DNA from: RGIG3002 sp964449325
Lineage (GTDB): Bacteria; Bacillota; Clostridia; Lachnospirales; Lachnospiraceae
Direction: 5' to 3'
DNA: 64,000 nucleotides
NCBI GenBank assembly: GCA_964449325.1
Contig: CAYUYJ010000001.1
Location: 186,001-250,000 of the forward strand
Part shown: piece after piece, positions 61,036 through 64,000 of the stretch
Layout of the letters: each line of letters begins with the position of its first letter
Position numbering within the stretch: the first letter of the stretch is position 1
Notes under the pieces: generated by a model
What the model was told of the DNA's origin: nothing
Database searches by the model: none
Seen by the model: only the letters and a program-made list of their open reading frames with translations
Translations under genes and position numbers: made by a program

Positions 61036-61106
61036 AAATCCAAGCCATAGATAAAAGAGAACGCGATTGCGAACTTTCGCGTTCGTTTTATCTATGCCTT
61101 GGATTT
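61036..61106 (-). terminator. Very long hairpin after dnaJ
   Basis: A 71-base inverted repeat with about 28 paired bases in three blocks (AAATCCAAG/CTTGGATTT; CATAGATAAAA/TTTTATCTATG; GAACGCGA/TCGCGTTC), loop AAGTTCGCAA, 4 bases past the dnaJ stop. The 3' side is T/A rich (ATTTATTTAATT) without a clean T-run. It can terminate dnaKJ, protect the mRNA 3' end, or mark an IR element. Confidence 0.6.
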
Positions 61107-61109
61107 TAA

Positions 61110-62279
61110 CTAAAACCACTTCTTCTTTTTATCTTTTTTGTTTGTATCACTGCCACTATCTGAGGTTACATTTTTCGCTGCATTTAACGTATCTCCCGTC
61201 TGTGCATCAAACTGCTTTAACAGTTCTTTCGCCTCATGAGACAATTTATCGGGAACCTGTACAACCAATGTTACATAGTGGTCGCCACGAACTTCTTTGT
61301 TACGAAGAGAAGGAACACCTTTTCCTTTCAAACGTACCTTTGTATCTGTCTGCGTACCCGGCTTCACATCATAAATTACTTTGCCGTCTACGGTATCAAT
61401 TACAATTTCACCGCCCAGTGCTGCAACCGCAAAAGAAACCGGAACCGTGGAATAAATATTGAAATCCTGACGCTGGAAAATCGGGTGCCGTGCTACGATA
61501 ACTTCCACAAGCAAATCGCCTCTCGGCCCTCCGTTTGTACCCGGTTCCCCTTTTTCACGTATTCTGACACTCTGTCCGTTATCAATTCCGGCAGGAATGG
61601 ATACCTGAATTTTCTTTTTATTAGCAATATAACCGCTGCCATGACAATCCGTACATTTTTCTTTTACAATCTTTCCGCTTCCGCCGCAATCCGGACAAGT
61701 CTGCACATTTCGCACCGTACCGAAGAAGGACTGTTGCGAAAATACAACCTGACCTTTACCACCGCACTTCGGACAAGTTTCAGGACTGGTACCCGGTTTT
61801 GCACCGGTTCCGCGACAGGTCGTACATTCATCCTTTAAAGTAAGTTCAATCTCTTTATCCACACCGAAAACTGCTTCTTCAAACGTAATACGCACGCTGG
61901 TACGAAGATTTGCGCCTTTCATCGGCCCGTTATTTGCTCTGCCGCCACGGCGTCCGCCACCGAAAATATCGCCGAATATATCGCCGAATATGTCACCAAA
62001 ATCTGCACCGCTAAAATCAAATCCACCAAATCCGCCGGCACCGCCGCCTTCAAATGCCGCGTGTCCGTACTGATCATACTGGCGTTTTTTCTCCGGATCG
62101 GACAAAATTGCATAGGCTTCCGATGCCTCTTTAAATTTCTTTTCTGCCTCTGCGTCTCCGGGATTCATATCGGGATGATATTTCTTGGCAAGAGTTCTGT
62201 ATGCCTTTTTTATTGCAGCTTCATCTGCATTTTTATCTACACCGAGCACCTCATAATAGTCTCGTTTTTGTTCTGCCAT
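61110..62279 (-). CDS. dnaJ: Chaperone DnaJ
   Basis: Hsp40 co-chaperone that stimulates DnaK. J domain (YYEVLGVDKNADEAAIKKAYRTLAKKYHPDMNP, with HPD intact), G/F-rich linker (GGGAGGFGGFDFSGADFGDIFGDIFGDIFGG), four CxxCxGxG zinc motifs (CTTCRGTGA, CPKCGGKG, CPDCGGSG, CTDCHGSG) and a C-terminal substrate domain. The start at 62279 has GGAGG before it; a frame from 62357 adds a non-homologous leader. Length 389. Confidence 0.98.
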   Translation of the reverse strand: MAEQKRDYYEVLGVDKNADEAAIKKAYRTLAKKYHPDMNPGDAEAEKKFKEASEAYAILSDPEKKRQYDQYGHAAFEGGGAGGFGGFDFSGADFGDIFGDIFGDIFGGGRRGGRANNGPMKGANLRTSVRITFEEAVFGVDKEIELTLKDECTTCRGTGAKPGTSPETCPKCGGKGQVVFSQQSFFGTVRNVQTCPDCGGSGKIVKEKCTDCHGSGYIANKKKIQVSIPAGIDNGQSVRIREKGEPGTNGGPRGDLLVEVIVARHPIFQRQDFNIYSTVPVSFAVAALGGEIVIDTVDGKVIYDVKPGTQTDTKVRLKGKGVPSLRNKEVRGDHYVTLVVQVPDKLSHEAKELLKQFDAQTGDTLNAAKNVTSDSGSDTNKKDKKKKWF

Positions 62280-62359
62280 ATAAACCTCCAATTGCCAATA
62301 CCCGCAAAACCGGGCTTTGGCACAAATATTGCCCATTAATTTCTGTTTTTCAATCACCG

Positions 62360-62392
62360 AAAAGGGTTTATAGCACTGCTAAAAACCCTTTT
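62360..62392 (-). other. Hairpin between dnaK and dnaJ
   Basis: AAAAGGGTTT and TAGCA pair with TGCTA and AAACCCTTTT (about 15 bp with one mismatch). No T-run follows towards dnaJ on the minus strand. It can lower transcription into dnaJ or stabilise the dnaK mRNA. Confidence 0.55.
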
Positions 62393-62428
62393 CTTTTATA
62401 TCCGTTTCGTATGATTGCTTCTTTCAGC

Positions 62429-64000
62429 CTATACCTCTCTGTAGTCACCGTCTACTACATCATCTGCTGCACCTGCATTCATATCCGGGCCTGCCTGACC
62501 GCCCATATTGCTCATATCCGGTCCTGCAGCTCCTGCTGCACCCTGCATATTTTCATACATCTTGGTGAAAAGTGCCTGCGCGCCTGTCATCAGTTTTTCT
62601 TTTGCAGCTTTTAATTCGTCTAATTCAGAATCAGACATTTCTTTATCTTTCGTTCTTTCCAGAATTTCTTTCAATGCATTCAAATCAGCTTCTACATTTG
62701 CCTTTTCACCTGCATCAATCTTATCTCCAACTTCGCCTAAAGCTTTTTCGGTCTGGAATACAAAGGAATCTGCTTCATTTCTTGTGTCAATAGCTTCTTT
62801 TCTCTTCTTATCCTGTGCTTCATACTCAGCTGCTTCTTTTACTGCTCTGTCAATTTCATCATCCGACATACTGGAGCCTGCTGTAATAGTAATGTGCTGT
62901 TCTTTTCCTGTTCCTAAATCTTTTGCAGATACGTTTACAATACCGTTTGCATCAATATCGAAAGTAACTTCAATCTGCGGAACACCACGCATTGCCGGCG
63001 GAATACCATCCAGTCTGAACTGTCCGAGGGACTTGTTATCTTTCGCAAACTGTCTTTCACCCTGTACAACGTTGATATCAACGGCTGTCTGGTTATCTGC
63101 TGCAGTAGAGAAAATCTGGCTCTTCTTTGTAGGAATGGTTGTATTTCTCTCAATTAATCTTGTTGCAATACCGCCCATGGTTTCAATAGAAAGTGAAAGC
63201 GGAGTAACATCCAAAAGTAAGATTTCACCGGCACCGGCATCGCCTGCCAGTTTACCACCCTGAATGGAAGCACCGATTGCAACACATTCATCCGGGTTCA
63301 AGGTCTTGCTCGGTTCGTGTCCGGTCAAGGCTTTTACTTTATCCTGTACTGCCGGAATACGTGTAGAACCACCTACCAGCAATACTTTGGAAAGTTCGGA
63401 AGCGGTAAGACCTGCATCCTTTAATGCGTTCTGTACCGGAATTGCTGTTCTTTCTACTAAGTCATGTGTTAATTCATCAAATTTTGCTCTTGTAAGGTTC
63501 ATGTCAAAGTGTTTCGGACCTTCAGCTGTAGCTGTGATGAACGGTAAGTTAATATTTGTTGTTGTAGCAGAAGACAATTCCTTCTTTGCCTTTTCTGCTG
63601 CTTCTTTTAATCTCTGTAAAGCCATCTTATCGTTGGATAAGTCCACGCCTTCTGCTTTTTTGAATTCTGCCAACATCCAATCCGTAATCTTCTGGTCAAA
63701 GTCATCACCACCAAGTCTGTTATCACCGGAGGTAGCAAGTACTTCGATAACGCCTTCACCGATTTCGATAATGGAAACATCGAAAGTACCACCACCTAAA
63801 TCGTATACCATAATTTTCTGTTCTTTTTCGTTATCAAGGCCATAAGCCAGCGCTGCTGCCGTAGGCTCATTGATAATACGTTTTACATCCAGACCAGCGA
63901 TTTTTCCGGCATCCTTTGTTGCCTGACGCTGTGCATCATTGAAGTATGCTGGAACCGTAATAACTGCTTCTGTTACTTTTTCTCCCAAATAGTTTTCAGC
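62429..64000 (-). CDS. dnaK: Chaperone DnaK, 5' end cut by window edge
   Basis: Hsp70 chaperone. Present: VITVPAYFNDAQRQATKDAGKIAGLDVKRIINEPTAAALAYGLD, VYDLGGGTFDVSI, VLLVGGSTRIPAVQ, the linker and substrate domain VTPLSLSIETMGG, GERQFAKDNKSLGQF, and the C-terminal DDVVDGDYREV. The reading frame continues past the right edge (AENYLGEK), so roughly the first 100 residues are missing. Downstream is dnaJ; hrcA and grpE are expected beyond the window. Confidence 0.98.
   Translation of the reverse strand, partial: AENYLGEKVTEAVITVPAYFNDAQRQATKDAGKIAGLDVKRIINEPTAAALAYGLDNEKEQKIMVYDLGGGTFDVSIIEIGEGVIEVLATSGDNRLGGDDFDQKITDWMLAEFKKAEGVDLSNDKMALQRLKEAAEKAKKELSSATTTNINLPFITATAEGPKHFDMNLTRAKFDELTHDLVERTAIPVQNALKDAGLTASELSKVLLVGGSTRIPAVQDKVKALTGHEPSKTLNPDECVAIGASIQGGKLAGDAGAGEILLLDVTPLSLSIETMGGIATRLIERNTTIPTKKSQIFSTAADNQTAVDINVVQGERQFAKDNKSLGQFRLDGIPPAMRGVPQIEVTFDIDANGIVNVSAKDLGTGKEQHITITAGSSMSDDEIDRAVKEAAEYEAQDKKRKEAIDTRNEADSFVFQTEKALGEVGDKIDAGEKANVEADLNALKEILERTKDKEMSDSELDELKAAKEKLMTGAQALFTKMYENMQGAAGAAGPDMSNMGGQAGPDMNAGAADDVVDGDYREV

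Noticed and set aside
1..64000. CRISPR arrays, insertion sequences, prophage genes and rRNA
   Set aside because: None seen by eye: no regularly spaced repeats, transposase or integrase motifs, or rRNA sequence.

Overview
The window looks like a chromosomal segment of a Gram-positive, low-to-middle GC member of the Clostridia, most likely Lachnospiraceae. This is inferred from gene content and synteny, not from a database match. Supporting signs are flagellar genes, a Spo0A-type DNA-binding domain, two type III glutamine synthetases, an IreB-RuvX-YrzB-Fur-RNase J cluster, a FtsEX/PcsB-like/CtpA-like cluster and strong AGGAGG-type ribosome binding sites. Almost every gene is on the minus strand. 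The exceptions are an AraC regulator (about 5.9-6.8 kb) and a small HPr-like gene (53.3 kb). The first and last genes (sugar transferase, dnaK) run off the window.

Reading left to right: 0-5.8 kb is the end of a surface polysaccharide locus (lipid-linked sugar transferase, two family 2 glycosyltransferases, and Fcl and Gmd, which make GDP-fucose). A stand-alone Spo0A effector-domain gene sits inside it. 5.9-10.3 kb holds the AraC regulator, leuA, ptsH (HPr) and glmM. 10.3-17.5 kb holds cdaR/cdaA (c-di-AMP synthesis, next to glmM as in other Firmicutes), two unrecognised membrane proteins, a YvyF-like flagellar protein, comF and recD2. 17.6-20.7 kb is an mbl-flgF-flgG-flgJ operon, and 20.7-25.8 kb is uvrBA under a clear LexA box.

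25.8-41 kb holds a small membrane protein with its own operator-like palindrome, an HD-GYP protein, an MBOAT acyltransferase with its partner, the cell-division hydrolase set S41/M23/FtsX/FtsE with a PucR-type regulator, a diverged WecG/TagA protein, a GT-C-like membrane protein, a CPBP protease, a small HPr-like protein, a CvfB-like S1 protein, an acyl-ACP thioesterase and tRNA-Gln(CTG). 41-45.7 kb holds two tandem type III glutamine synthetases. They have different promoters, and between them lies a structured leader with a possible pseudoknot followed by an intrinsic terminator.

45.7-53.2 kb is the conserved run U32 peptidase-like/trmR/short MltG-like/ylbF/RNase J/fur/yrzB/ruvX/ireB/mtaB, mostly RNA metabolism and tRNA modification. 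53.2-60.7 kb has the second HPr-like protein, thiI, nifS, rsmE, prmA, telA and xpaC. 60.7-64 kb has a small acidic protein with a long structured leader, then dnaJ and dnaK.

Most of the window is housekeeping. The parts most worth following up are the leader of the downstream glutamine synthetase, the receiver-less Spo0A protein, the two HPr-like proteins without a phosphorylatable histidine, and the unrecognised membrane protein beside cdaA.
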